The position numbers were made by a program, and so were the translations under genes. The notes below the pieces were generated by a model that was given only the letters and a program-made list of their open reading frames with translations, had not been told where the DNA came from and did no database searches. From Curtobacterium sp. VKM Ac-2865 (GTDB lineage: Bacteria; Actinomycetota; Actinomycetes; Actinomycetales; Microbacteriaceae), in contig NZ_JADKRZ010000004.1 of NCBI RefSeq assembly GCF_015350905.1, positions 62,001-126,000 on the forward strand: a DNA stretch of 64,000 nucleotides. The letters are read 5' to 3'. This document shows, piece after piece, positions 25,106 to 33,901 of this stretch (position 1 is its first letter; every line of letters starts with the position of its first letter).

Positions 25106-26887
25106 ATGACCACCTCCCTGCCCGCAGGCGTGACCGCCGGCCAGTACGACAAGGCCCCGGTCATCGACCTCCCACCCGGCCACGACGTCTGGGCCGCCGA
25201 GCGCACCTGGCAGCAGCTCGCGTCGCGGCTCGACGGCCCCGGCTCCCGCACGATGGCCGTCGACACCTACCCCGGCAGCGACCTCGACGGGCTCCGCCGG
25301 GAACTCGCCGCGGTGGCACCGGACGCCCTCGTCATCGACGTCGAGGACGCTGCCGCCCTGCCCACCGCCGTGATCGAGGACCGCATCGCCGCGAACCTCA
25401 CTGACGACCGCGTCTTCGGTGTGCTGGGCCACCAGGTGCTGAGCGACCTCTACGACCAGGAGCGCCTCGAGCAGGTCGCCGAGCGGGTCCGTTCGGCCGG
25501 CGGTGCCGTGGTGGTCATCGGCTGGGGCGCCACCCTCGTCCCCACGCGGTTCGACACGGTGGTGCTCGCCGACCTGGCCCGCTGGGAGATCCAGCGCCGA
25601 CAGCGTGCCGGTGCCCCGAACTGGCGCGCCGACAACGGCGACGAGGACCAGCTCCGCAAGGTCAAGCGCGGGTACTTCGTCGAGTGGCGGATCGCCGACC
25701 GGCACAAGCGCACGCTCTTCGACCGCATCGACCTGGTCCTCGACGCCAACGGGTCGATGGCCGACGCCAAGCTCATCGGGGCCGACACGTTCCGCGCCGG
25801 GCTCGAGCTCGCGAGCCGTCGACCGTTCCGCGTCGTGCCCTTCTTCGACCCCGGGGTGTGGGGCGGCCAGTGGATGAAGGAGGTCCTCGAGGTCGGGGAC
25901 GCCGACAACTACGCGTGGTGCTTCGACTGTGTGCCAGAGGAGAACAGTCTGCTCTTCCGCATCGACGACACCGTCGTCGAGCTCCCGGCGCTCGATCTCG
26001 TGTTCCGACACCCGCGCGAGCTCCTCGGTGCCAGGACCTTCGCCCGGTTCGGCGCCGAGTTCCCGATCCGCTTCGACTTCCTCGACACGATGTCCGGCGG
26101 CAACCTCTCCCTGCAGGTCCACCCGCTGACGGACTACATGCAGAACGTGTTCGGGATGCCGTACACGCAGGACGAGAGCTACTACATGCTCGACGCCGCC
26201 GATGACGCCGTCGTCTACCTCGGCGTCCGCGACGACACCGACCCCGCGGAGATGCGCGCCGCGCTCCGGTCGGCGTCCGACGGTCAGGACCCCTTCCCGG
26301 CGGACCGGTTCGTGAACACCTTCCCGGCGAAGAAGCACGACCACTTCCTCATCCCCGCCGGCACCGTGCACTGCTCCGGTGCCGACTCGATGGTCCTGGA
26401 GATCTCGGCGACGCCGTACATCTTCACGTTCAAGATGTGGGACTGGGGCCGGGTCGGCATGGACGGCGTCCCGCGACCGGTCCACCTCGACCACGCGTTC
26501 GCGAACATCCAGTGGGACCGCCGCACCGACTTCGCCCGCGACGAACTCGTGAACCAGGTGACCGAGGTGGCACGGGGCGACGGCTGGGTCGAGGAACGCA
26601 CCGGCCTGCACGAGCTCGAGTTCATCGAGGTCCGTCGGCACTGGTTCGACGACGTCGTGCCGCACGACACCGACGGCACCGTCAACGTGCTCAACCTCGT
26701 CGAGGGCGCCGAGGCCGTCGTCGAGAGCCCGGACGACGCCTTCGAGCCCTTCGTCGTGCACTACGCCGAGACCTTCATCGTCCCCGCGAGCGTCGGGAAC
26801 TACACGATCCGCCCCTGGGGTGCCGGCGTCGGGCAGCGGCTCGGCACTGTGAAGGCGTCGGTCCGGGGGACCGGCCTCAGCGACTGA
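25106..26887 (+). CDS. Mannose-6-phosphate isomerase-like protein with N-terminal extension
   Basis: 593 residues, much longer than ordinary class I isomerases (about 320-440). The first 200 residues resemble a nucleotide/phosphotransfer-like alpha/beta domain (VFGVLGHQVLSD, GGAVVVIGWGATLVP) of uncertain role. The C-terminal cupin part has the zinc site SLQVHPL (about 333-339), a Glu in DESYYML and a His in GTVHCSG. Class I isomerases convert mannose 6-phosphate to fructose 6-phosphate. With the mannosidases and the ROK kinase next to it, it would feed imported mannose into glycolysis. The last 11 bases overlap the convergent ROK gene. Confidence 0.8.
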   Translation: MTTSLPAGVTAGQYDKAPVIDLPPGHDVWAAERTWQQLASRLDGPGSRTMAVDTYPGSDLDGLRRELAAVAPDALVIDVEDAAALPTAVIEDRIAANLTDDRVFGVLGHQVLSDLYDQERLEQVAERVRSAGGAVVVIGWGATLVPTRFDTVVLADLARWEIQRRQRAGAPNWRADNGDEDQLRKVKRGYFVEWRIADRHKRTLFDRIDLVLDANGSMADAKLIGADTFRAGLELASRRPFRVVPFFDPGVWGGQWMKEVLEVGDADNYAWCFDCVPEENSLLFRIDDTVVELPALDLVFRHPRELLGARTFARFGAEFPIRFDFLDTMSGGNLSLQVHPLTDYMQNVFGMPYTQDESYYMLDAADDAVVYLGVRDDTDPAEMRAALRSASDGQDPFPADRFVNTFPAKKHDHFLIPAGTVHCSGADSMVLEISATPYIFTFKMWDWGRVGMDGVPRPVHLDHAFANIQWDRRTDFARDELVNQVTEVARGDGWVEERTGLHELEFIEVRRHWFDDVVPHDTDGTVNVLNLVEGAEAVVESPDDAFEPFVVHYAETFIVPASVGNYTIRPWGAGVGQRLGTVKASVRGTGLSD

Positions 26888-27791
26888 CGTCCGGGTGCCG
26901 CTGCCACACGACGGCGGCACCCGACAGCGGTGCTCGCGCGCCCAGTGCTGCGGGAACGACGAGGGCGTGCTCGGTCGAGCGTCCGAGACCGTCGCGGAGC
27001 GGCGGAGCGACGACGTCCCAGGACCGCGCGATCGACCCGCCGACCACGATGCGGTCGGCGCGGAAGCGTTCGACCCACGGCCGGAGTGCTGCCCCGAGCG
27101 CGGACGCCGCCGTGTCGAGCACGTCGCGGGCGATGTCGTCCACGGCTCGGGCGAGCGCGCAGATCTCTTCCACCGAGCTCGTCCGACCGGACCTTCGCAG
27201 CTGGTCGCGTCGCAGTGCGGGGGAGGAGAACGTGTCCTCGAGCGGGCGGCCGTCGATCGTCAAGCGGTGGACCTCGCCCTCCTCGGGCACGGTGCTGCCG
27301 GTGCTGACCTCGACGCCGTCGACGAGGAACGCCGAGCCGACGCCGGTGCCGAGCGTGATGCAGATCGTCCGGTGTGCGTGGGTGCCGGCGCCGGCAGCCC
27401 ACTCACCGATGCCGTACGCGACGGCGTCGTTGCAGAACCGCACGGCGTCCGGGCTGACCGCGAGCCGTTCGGCGAGGGCGCCCCGCAGGTCGATGCCCGC
27501 CAGCGACTGGAACTTGTCCACCCCGGCGAAGGTGCCGGTGCCGGCGCGGTAGTCGAACGGGCCGGGCATCGCGACCGTCCAACCGGGCACCGGACGCGCC
27601 GTCGTGAGCGCGCGTGCGGGGCCGGTGAGCTGGTCGAGCAGGACGTCGAGCGGGGCGTGCGGGTCGATCTCGGCGCCCCGTTCGACCAGCACGTCGCCGG
27701 GAGCCGCCGGGTCGACGAGCGCGGCAGTGACGTGGCTCCCGCCGACGTCCATGACGCCGACGGGAGCCCGTTCGGTCTGGTCGGTGGTCAA
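26877..27791 (-). CDS. ROK family sugar kinase without zinc motif
   Basis: 304 residues with TTG start at 27791, overlapping the GH76 stop (TTGA). ATP site VMDVGGSH (13-20), catalytic Asp in FCNDAVAYG (D122), GTGVGSAFL (148-156). The usual ROK zinc motif CxCGxxGCxE is absent; at its place stands GEVHRLTIDGRPLEDTFS with only the His kept. Zinc-less ROK proteins include polyphosphate glucokinases. Context argues for phosphorylating mannose (or glucose) to the 6-phosphate that the adjacent isomerase would use. It is co-transcribed with GH76. Confidence 0.82.
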   Translation of the reverse strand: MTTDQTERAPVGVMDVGGSHVTAALVDPAAPGDVLVERGAEIDPHAPLDVLLDQLTGPARALTTARPVPGWTVAMPGPFDYRAGTGTFAGVDKFQSLAGIDLRGALAERLAVSPDAVRFCNDAVAYGIGEWAAGAGTHAHRTICITLGTGVGSAFLVDGVEVSTGSTVPEEGEVHRLTIDGRPLEDTFSSPALRRDQLRRSGRTSSVEEICALARAVDDIARDVLDTAASALGAALRPWVERFRADRIVVGGSIARSWDVVAPPLRDGLGRSTEHALVVPAALGARAPLSGAAVVWQRHPDVSR

Positions 27792-29005
27792 CTGACCTTC
27801 CCGAGTCGGTCGGGTGACCAGCCGAGCACGGCGAAGACCTGGATCATCGCGGCCTGGTCGAGCGTCGCTGCGGGGCGGTCCCAGTCGGGGTCGCCACCTC
27901 CGCTCGGCTGGAAGTGGAACAGGCCGGTGGCCGGGTCGCGGTCGTCCCGCCAGGTCGCGGTGGCCCACTGCTCGGCGGCCGCGCGGTACGACGGGTCGTG
28001 CTGCACGGAGTCGAGCAGCAGGAGGTCCTTCACGTAGAACGCGTTGAACACGGCGGGCTGCTGCTGCAGGCGGTTCTCGGCGGTCCAGTACCGCAGAGAT
28101 GCCTTCGCCGCCGACGTCGCCTGCTGCAGGTACTTCGGGTCCTCGGTCGCGCGGTAGAGGATCGTGGCCGTGCCGATCATGGCGCCCGAGTTGTAGGTCC
28201 ACAGGGTCGGGTCGATCGTGCCGTCGTCGCCGATGCTGTTCCGGTACAGCCCCGCCGACTCGCGCAGGCAGCGGTTGTTCCAGTTGTAGAGCTTCGTGCT
28301 CGTGCGGAGGTAGGACGCCTCGCCGGTCTCCTCGTAGAGGTGTGCCGCGAGCTGTGCGGTGAGCCCGGTCACGTTCGCGGCCCGGACCGTGTTGTCGGGC
28401 CGGTCGATCCAGTCGGAGCCGCCCGGGCAGGTCAGGGTCGTGTCGGTGTTCCAGCTGCGCGCGGCGACGTCGAACGCGGCCTCGGCGTGGTCGAGGTACG
28501 CCGGGTCGTCGGTCGCCTGGTACTGGCTGACGAAGGACAGCCCGACCACGGCGTTGTCGTCGTAGTAGACGTCGCCGCCGGTGCCGAGCGGCGCGGGGAG
28601 GTACGACTCGTACCCGGCCCGACCGCCGGGAGCGACCGCGTGGTACCGCTCGAAGCCGTCGACCCGTGCGGCCGCGGCGTGTGCGTAGGCGGGGCCGACA
28701 CCGTCGATGCCCTGCAGGTCGAGCGCCGCCTGGGTCGCCTCGCGGTACTCCCAGAGGTACGAGTACGGGTTGCCCGTGGTCGTGTCCGTGTTCTCGCGGT
28801 ACAGGCCGTGTCCCGCGGAGCCGGTGTACAGGGCGTCCTGCATGGCGTCGTACGTCGCACTGGCACGCTGCTGCCAGACGGCGTCGGGTGACGTCGTCGC
28901 TGCCTGTGCCGCCTGCGGTACGCCGGCCACGGCGACACCGAGGACGATCGCGGCCGCGGTGACCTGCGCGCCGCGGACGGTCGCGCTTCGAGTCGAACTG
29001 AGCAT
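27788..29005 (-). CDS. Secreted GH76 alpha-1,6-mannanase
   Basis: 405 residues. A signal peptide (to about residue 36, AAQAATTSP) directs export. The GH76 catalytic Asp pair is in DVYYDDNAVVGL (D149, D150); GH76 enzymes cut alpha-1,6-mannan backbones, such as fungal cell-wall mannan, into oligosaccharides. Products could enter through the neighbouring ABC transporter and be trimmed by GH38. Start ATG 29005 lies 18 bases after a LacI-type operator. It shares an operon with the ROK kinase through a TTGA overlap. Confidence 0.87.
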   Translation of the reverse strand: MLSSTRSATVRGAQVTAAAIVLGVAVAGVPQAAQAATTSPDAVWQQRASATYDAMQDALYTGSAGHGLYRENTDTTTGNPYSYLWEYREATQAALDLQGIDGVGPAYAHAAAARVDGFERYHAVAPGGRAGYESYLPAPLGTGGDVYYDDNAVVGLSFVSQYQATDDPAYLDHAEAAFDVAARSWNTDTTLTCPGGSDWIDRPDNTVRAANVTGLTAQLAAHLYEETGEASYLRTSTKLYNWNNRCLRESAGLYRNSIGDDGTIDPTLWTYNSGAMIGTATILYRATEDPKYLQQATSAAKASLRYWTAENRLQQQPAVFNAFYVKDLLLLDSVQHDPSYRAAAEQWATATWRDDRDPATGLFHFQPSGGGDPDWDRPAATLDQAAMIQVFAVLGWSPDRLGKVS

Positions 29006-29022
29006 CGTTGCTCTCCTTCGCG

Positions 29023-29038
29023 TTGGTATCGTTACCAT
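29023..29038 (-). promoter_or_regulatory. LacI-family operator 3
   Basis: TTGGTATCGTTACCAT, arms TGGTA/TACCA, 17 bases before the GH76 start. Same motif as at 23878 and 25075. Confidence 0.78.
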
Positions 29039-29099
29039 AAGCGTCTCGCGACCCGGTGACAAGCGCACGGTCCGAGGCGGACCGAGGGCGAGCCTCCCG

Positions 29100-29744
29100 T
29101 CAGCGCGCTCCGTCGGCAGCTGACCGCAGGGTCCGCTCGGCGTCGTCGAGGTAGTCGGCCAGCAGCACGGACGCCGTGGACCGGTCGTCGGCGCGCAGCG
29201 CGTCGACGATCGCCTCGTTCCGCTCGACGAACGCAGCGTGGAAGGAGCCGGGGTCGTCCGTCGTCAGGAACGCGAGCCGCATCTCGGCGAGCAGCCCGTC
29301 CATCAGGCCCCAGATCCGCTCGCTCGGGACGGCTCGAACGAGTGCCGCGTGGAAGCGGATGTCGGCCGTGCCCACCGCCCGCCAGTCGCCCGCGGCGGCA
29401 GCGGCGCGGGCTTCGGACACGGCCGACGCCGCGTCGGCGAGCGCGGGGGAGGACGGGGTGCACGCGTGCACCGCCGCTGCTTCGAGCACGCGGCGGGCTG
29501 CGTACAGGTCGACGACGTCGGCGGCCGAGAGGCGACGCACGAACACCCCGCGGTTGAAGACGTGCTCGACGAGTCGGTCGCGGGCGAGGAGCCGGAAGGC
29601 CTCACGCAGGGTGTTCCGCGAGACCCCGAGCTGGTCGCTCAACCGCTCCTCGGACAGCTGCGTCCCCGGGGCGAAGTCGCCGGACGCGATCATCGTGCGC
29701 AGCCGGGTAGCCGAGGACTCGGCGCCGCTGACGGTTCGGCTCAT
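29100..29744 (-). CDS. GntR/FCD regulator of the oxoproline module
   Basis: 214 residues. The winged HTH is at about 10-75 (GTQLSEERLSDQLGVSRNTLREAFRLLARDRLVEHVFNRGVFVRRL); the FCD ligand domain follows with its metal-binding Asp/His residues (DIRFHAALVRA, SFHAAFVERNEAIVDAL). FCD proteins sense small carboxylates. It is divergent from DUF969, and the same palindrome marks the start of DUF969 and of pxpA, so 5-oxoproline or a derivative is the likely signal (inference). Confidence 0.85.
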   Translation of the reverse strand: MSRTVSGAESSATRLRTMIASGDFAPGTQLSEERLSDQLGVSRNTLREAFRLLARDRLVEHVFNRGVFVRRLSAADVVDLYAARRVLEAAAVHACTPSSPALADAASAVSEARAAAAAGDWRAVGTADIRFHAALVRAVPSERIWGLMDGLLAEMRLAFLTTDDPGSFHAAFVERNEAIVDALRADDRSTASVLLADYLDDAERTLRSAADGAR

Positions 29745-29830
29745 GCCCCGATCCTGACACGGCCGGGGGACGACTCCTCCACAGACCGCGTGTGTGACCG
29801 ACGTGTTACAAGTCGCGGGAGGGCCTTGTG

Positions 29831-29843
29831 ATTGTTGAACAAT
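29831..29843 (+). promoter_or_regulatory. GntR operator at DUF969 start
   Basis: ATTGTTGAACAAT, arms ATTGTT/AACAAT around one G. It overlaps the DUF969 ATG (29842-29844), so bound repressor would cover the transcription and translation start. A 12/13 match lies before pxpA at 36286..36298. Confidence 0.78.
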
Positions 29844-30570
29844 GCAGTCCAGACTGTCCCGCATGTTCGTCCTCATCGGCGTCGCCGTCGTCATCGTCGG
29901 CTTCGCACTGCGCGTCAACGCGCTGCTCGTCGTCACCGTCGCGGGGATCGTCACCGCGGCCATCGGCGGGATCGGTCCCGTCGGCATCCTCACCGCGTTC
30001 GGCGACGGCTTCGCCTCCAGCCGCAGCGTCACGACCTTCGCGCTCGTGCTGCCGGTCATCGGCCTGATCGAGCGCTACGGCCTGCAGGACCAGGCCAAGC
30101 GGCTCATCGCGAAGCTCGACAAGCTGACCACCGGGCGCCTGCTCGCCGGGTACCTCGCGATCCGGCAGGTCACCGCCGCCGTGGGCCTGACGAGCATCGG
30201 CGGTCCGGCCCAGACGGTGCGCCCGCTCGTGTACCCGATGGCCGAGGGCGCCGCCATCAAGAAGTACGGCCGCGTGGACGACCCGATGCGCGAGAAGATC
30301 AAGGGCTTCTCCGCGTCCTCCGACACCGTCGGCGTGTTCTTCGGTGAGGACGTGTTCGTCGCGGTCGGCTCGATCCTGCTCATCACGACGTTCGTCGACG
30401 CCACGTACGACCTGGCGCTCGAGCCGATCGACCTCGCGCTCTGGGCGATCCCGACGGGCATCGCCGCGCTGCTGGTCCACGGCACCCGGTTGCTGCTGTT
30501 CGACCGCAAGCTCGACCGGATGGCGGCGGACATGCGCGGCGCCTCGACCACCACGGAGGTGGCAGCGTGA
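29842..30570 (+). CDS. DUF969 membrane protein
   Basis: 242 residues with about six hydrophobic segments; GPAQTVRPLVYPMAEGAA and GVFFGEDVFVA are family marks. DUF969 and DUF979 proteins are paired membrane proteins found next to LamB/YcsF (PxpA) and pyroglutamyl peptidase genes and are presumed to transport a related substrate. Its stop overlaps the DUF979 start by four bases. It has a GntR operator on its start codon. Confidence 0.85.
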   Translation: MQSRLSRMFVLIGVAVVIVGFALRVNALLVVTVAGIVTAAIGGIGPVGILTAFGDGFASSRSVTTFALVLPVIGLIERYGLQDQAKRLIAKLDKLTTGRLLAGYLAIRQVTAAVGLTSIGGPAQTVRPLVYPMAEGAAIKKYGRVDDPMREKIKGFSASSDTVGVFFGEDVFVAVGSILLITTFVDATYDLALEPIDLALWAIPTGIAALLVHGTRLLLFDRKLDRMAADMRGASTTTEVAA

Positions 30571-31658
30571 TCACCAGCGAATGGCTCTACTGGCTCATCG
30601 GCGCGTTCTTCATCGCGGTCGCGGTGCTCATCGTCACCGACCGGGAGCACGCCAAGCGCCTCGGCAACGCGGCGTTCTGGGGCATCCTCGGCGTCTCCTT
30701 CTTCTACGGCACGTTCGTCGCCGCCAAGACCGCTCCGTCGTGGGTGCTCGGCATCGCGGTCCTGGTGATGGTGGCGCTCGCCGGCCTCGGCTTCACCGGC
30801 ACCACGGCCAGGGGCGGCCGGCCGAGTCGCACCCGCGTCGCGAGCATCCCGGGCGCGGGCGTCGGGGCGGAGACCGGCCCGGCGGAACCCACCGGCGCGA
30901 TGGCCCGGCAGTCGAGCGACAGCACGAGCGTGCTCGCGACGACCTCACCCGAGGAACGTGCGTCCTTCGCCACGCGCTTCGGCAACCGGCTCTTCATCCC
31001 CGCACTGGTCGTCCCGGTCGTCGCCGTCCTGGTCGCCACGCTCGGCCCGCTCGTCACGATCGGTGGCAAGCCGTTGCTCGCCGAGGGCAGCGCGACCCTC
31101 ACCGGGCTCGGCATCGGTTCGGTGCTGGCCGTGGTCGTCGCCGTGTTCGTGCTGCGCCCGCCGAAGATCGCCACACCGATCCGCGAGGGCGGCCGACTCC
31201 TGCAGGCCATCGGCTGGGCAGCGCTGCTCCCGCAGATGCTCTCCACGCTCGGCATCGTCTTCACCCAGGCCGGCGTCGGCGACGCGGTCGGCACGATCAT
31301 CAAGACGATCCTGCCGAGCGGCTCGCTGCTCGCCGCGGTCGTCGTCTACTGCCTCGGCATGGCGCTGTTCACCGTCATCATGGGCAACGCGTTCGCCGCG
31401 TTCCCGATCATGACCGCCGCGATCGGCTGGCCGGTCCTGGTGCAGGGCTTCGACGGCAACCCGGCGGCGATCTTCGCGATCGGCATGCTCGCCGGCTTCT
31501 GTGGCACGCTCGTCACCCCGATGGCGGCGAACTTCAACCTCGTCCCGGCGGCCCTGCTCGAGATGACCGACAAGTACGGCCCGATCAAGGCGCAGATCCC
31601 GACCGCCGCCATCCTGCTCGTCGTCAACATGGGAGTCATGTACGTTGTCGCCTTCTGA
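30567..31658 (+). CDS. DUF979 membrane protein
   Basis: 363 residues, GTG start, with around nine hydrophobic segments and a polar cytosolic loop (about 85-125, rich in Gly, Pro, Ser). PSGSLLAAVVVYCLGMALFTVIMGNAFAAFP and GFCGTLVTPMAANFN are family marks. It is the partner of DUF969; together they probably form an importer for 5-oxoproline or small peptides (inference from context). Confidence 0.85.
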   Translation: MITSEWLYWLIGAFFIAVAVLIVTDREHAKRLGNAAFWGILGVSFFYGTFVAAKTAPSWVLGIAVLVMVALAGLGFTGTTARGGRPSRTRVASIPGAGVGAETGPAEPTGAMARQSSDSTSVLATTSPEERASFATRFGNRLFIPALVVPVVAVLVATLGPLVTIGGKPLLAEGSATLTGLGIGSVLAVVVAVFVLRPPKIATPIREGGRLLQAIGWAALLPQMLSTLGIVFTQAGVGDAVGTIIKTILPSGSLLAAVVVYCLGMALFTVIMGNAFAAFPIMTAAIGWPVLVQGFDGNPAAIFAIGMLAGFCGTLVTPMAANFNLVPAALLEMTDKYGPIKAQIPTAAILLVVNMGVMYVVAF

Positions 31659-32685
31659 GCTCACCCGGGCCGCCTGGGCCGCGGACTTCGCCGCCGTCGC
31701 CGCGGACAACATCACCCGCGAGTACCCCTACGCATCGCAGCACACGACGGTGGGCCCGGATGACCGCGCCCTGCCCGTCGAGCTGCACCCCGCCTTCGCG
31801 ACCTCGTACGACTGGCACTCGTCGGTGCACATGCACTGGCTCGCCGCCCGGTTGGTCGCGTTCGGCCTGCCGGCCAGCCAGGAGGCTCCGATCACCTCGG
31901 TCCTGCAGGCCCACCTGACCGCGGAGCACCTCGCGACCGAGGCGGCCTACCTCCGCAGCGCGGCGCACTTCGAGCGCCCCTACGGCTGGGCGTGGGTCAT
32001 GCGCCTGGCGGCGGAGGTCACGTCGTCGCCAGTGCCCGCCATCCGCGCGCTCGCGCCGGGCTTCGTCCCCGTGGTCGACGCCGTCGAGGACCTCGTGACC
32101 CGGTGGGTCGACGGGGCTGCCCACCCCGTCCGGCACGGCGTGCACTCGAACTCGGCGTTCGGCTTGCAGCTCGTGCTCGAGGCCGCCCGGTCGCTCGGGC
32201 GCGACGACCTCGCCGCGACGTGCGAGCGCGCTGCCCGCGAGTGGTTCGGCACGGACAGCGGCTGGCCCTTCGCGTGGGAGCGCAGCGGGCACGACTTCCT
32301 GTCGGCGGGCCTGGCCGAGGCCGACCTGATGCGCTCGGTCCTGCCCCCGGCGGAGTTCGCCCCGTGGGCCCGTGAGTTCTGCTCCGAGGTGCGCGCTGGC
32401 GACGAGGTCCTGCAGTCGACGGTGGTCCGCGACGAGAACGACCCGCAGCAGGTCCACCTGTTCGGGCTCGACCTGTCCCGTGCCGGCTCTGCCCGTCGGG
32501 TCGCGGACGCCCTGCGCGCTGCGGGCTCGTCTCCGGACGGCCTGGCGGACCTGCTCGACGACGCGGCCGAGCGGCTGCTCGTGTCCGGGCTCGCCGCGAG
32601 TGTCGGCGAGGAGTACTACTCGACGCACTGGTTGGCGAGCTTCGCCTGGGACGCGATGGAGGCCCGCGAACACGCTGGAGCGTGA
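31645..32685 (+). CDS. DUF2891 protein
   Basis: 346 residues, TTG start at 31645 inside the end of DUF979. The sequence matches DUF2891: EYPYASQHTT, LHPAFATSYDWHSSVHMHWLA, TTVWRDEN-like VVRDENDPQQVH and a closing STHWLASFAWDA. Several conserved His and Trp residues suggest a metal- or sugar-type active site, but no function is established. There is no signal peptide. It is the third gene of the DUF969-DUF979 operon, and so likely acts on what they import. Confidence 0.85.
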   Translation: MSPSELTRAAWAADFAAVAADNITREYPYASQHTTVGPDDRALPVELHPAFATSYDWHSSVHMHWLAARLVAFGLPASQEAPITSVLQAHLTAEHLATEAAYLRSAAHFERPYGWAWVMRLAAEVTSSPVPAIRALAPGFVPVVDAVEDLVTRWVDGAAHPVRHGVHSNSAFGLQLVLEAARSLGRDDLAATCERAAREWFGTDSGWPFAWERSGHDFLSAGLAEADLMRSVLPPAEFAPWAREFCSEVRAGDEVLQSTVVRDENDPQQVHLFGLDLSRAGSARRVADALRAAGSSPDGLADLLDDAAERLLVSGLAASVGEEYYSTHWLASFAWDAMEAREHAGA

Positions 32686-32738
32686 TGGTGGTGATCCACA
32701 CCCAAGTGGGTCGAAAACATGCCCATCCGAGCGCTTTC

Positions 32739-32756
32739 TGACACGAATTCGTGTCA
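32739..32756. promoter_or_regulatory. Orphan 18-bp perfect palindrome
   Basis: TGACACGAATTCGTGTCA lies 53 bases after DUF2891 and 380 bases before GH16, in a stretch without a convincing intact gene. It resembles an operator, but no adjacent regulator explains it. A 12-base inverted repeat ACCCAAGTGGGT precedes it at 32700. Confidence 0.45.
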
Positions 32757-32790
32757 CCACCGTGGCGGCTGTCGCCGGCCTTCGACGTGA

Positions 32791-32988
32791 AGCCGAGTCG
32801 AATGCGTCTTCCAGTTCAGCGACGCTGCTGCGCGGCGGGTCATCACCCGCGTGGGGGTCGCGGTGTTGAACTGGGAGACGGTCGCGACGCGCCTCGGGCT
32901 CGACGAGCGGCAACGGGCGGGCTACCGCGACGCGTTCTCGTCCCCGCAACTCGCGTGGGCACTGTCGCTCGACGCCGACCTGCGGTGA
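32791..32988 (+). pseudogene. Gene remnant, possibly HipA-like kinase C terminus
   Basis: An open stretch after a TGA, without a good start, encodes about 65 residues ending DAAARRVITRVGVAV, LNWETVATRLGLDERQ and a short tail. The spacing of a helix with AV-x-W and a following GL recalls the C terminus of HipA-type Ser/Thr kinases. No upstream part of such a protein exists here, so it would be a decayed fragment. This call rests on pattern only and could be wrong. Nothing else was recognised between 32686 and 33136. Confidence 0.3.
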
Positions 32989-33136
32989 CGGCTGTTCCTC
33001 TGGCGTTCGCAGAGACAACACCGGCTGTCAAGCCCCTGCGCTAGTTGTCGTGAACAACTACGTTCTGTGGACAGCCGAGAGCCGGCACGACACCGCAGGG
33101 ATCCGGTGTCGATCGTCACGTCAGGGAGTGACAGCC

Positions 33137-33895
33137 ATGCAGAAGCGAACCACCACCAGAGCAACACTTGCCGCCGTCGTCCTCGGTGCCGCACTCGTCG
33201 CCGTGCCGCTCGGGTCGGCGTCCGTCGCGGAGGCCGGGACCTCGGCACCCGTCGGTGACGTCGGCGCCTTCAAGCAGACGTTCCGCGAGGACTTCAGCAC
33301 GGCGGCCGCGGCGAACGGGGCGTTCGCCAGGACGTACGCGAACGCCTGGCAGCCCTACCCGGACGGCACCTCGGGGATCTACTCCTCCAGCACGCAGGTC
33401 AGCGCCCGCGACGGCTACATGGACGTCAAGCTCGACGGCGCGCGCGGGGCAGCAGGGACCTTCGGCACGCCGAACGGTGCCTGGTCGCACGTCGGCGGCA
33501 AGTTCTCGGTGCGGGCGAAGGCCGAGGGCGGGACGGGCAACGGCGCGGCCTTCATGCTGTGGCCGTCCTCGAACGTCTGGTCCGACGGCGAGATCGACTA
33601 CCCGGAGGGCAACTTCGAGAGCACGCCGATGGCGTACCAGCACTCGATGACGCCGGGTCGGGAAGCCACCGCGACGAGCATCAGCACCGGGGTGTCCTGG
33701 CGGCAGTGGCACACCTACTCGGTCGAGTGGATCCCGGGCAGGTCCGTGACCTACCTGGTCGACGGCAAGACCATCAGGACCGTGACGGTGGACGTCCCGA
33801 CGACCCCGCACCGGTACATGTTCCAGGTCGGGAACTGGGGCGGCTCCGGGCACCTCGACATCGACTGGGTCAGCACGTACGACTACGTCGGCTGA
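33137..33895 (+). CDS. Secreted GH16 beta-glucanase
   Basis: 252 residues with a signal peptide (MQKRTTTRATLAAVVLGAAL, cleavage near AEAG). The GH16 catalytic signature is DGEIDYPEGNF (E152 nucleophile, D154, E157 acid/base). The remaining jelly-roll strands (FSVRAKAEGG, QWHTYSVEWIPGRSVTYLVDG) are complete. GH16 enzymes cut beta-1,3 or mixed beta-1,3-1,4 glucans outside the cell. It sits between the two halves of the oxoproline module and is convergent with pxpC; functionally it seems unrelated to them. Confidence 0.87.
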   Translation: MQKRTTTRATLAAVVLGAALVAVPLGSASVAEAGTSAPVGDVGAFKQTFREDFSTAAAANGAFARTYANAWQPYPDGTSGIYSSSTQVSARDGYMDVKLDGARGAAGTFGTPNGAWSHVGGKFSVRAKAEGGTGNGAAFMLWPSSNVWSDGEIDYPEGNFESTPMAYQHSMTPGREATATSISTGVSWRQWHTYSVEWIPGRSVTYLVDGKTIRTVTVDVPTTPHRYMFQVGNWGGSGHLDIDWVSTYDYVG

Positions 33896-33901
33896 GCTGG
33901 G

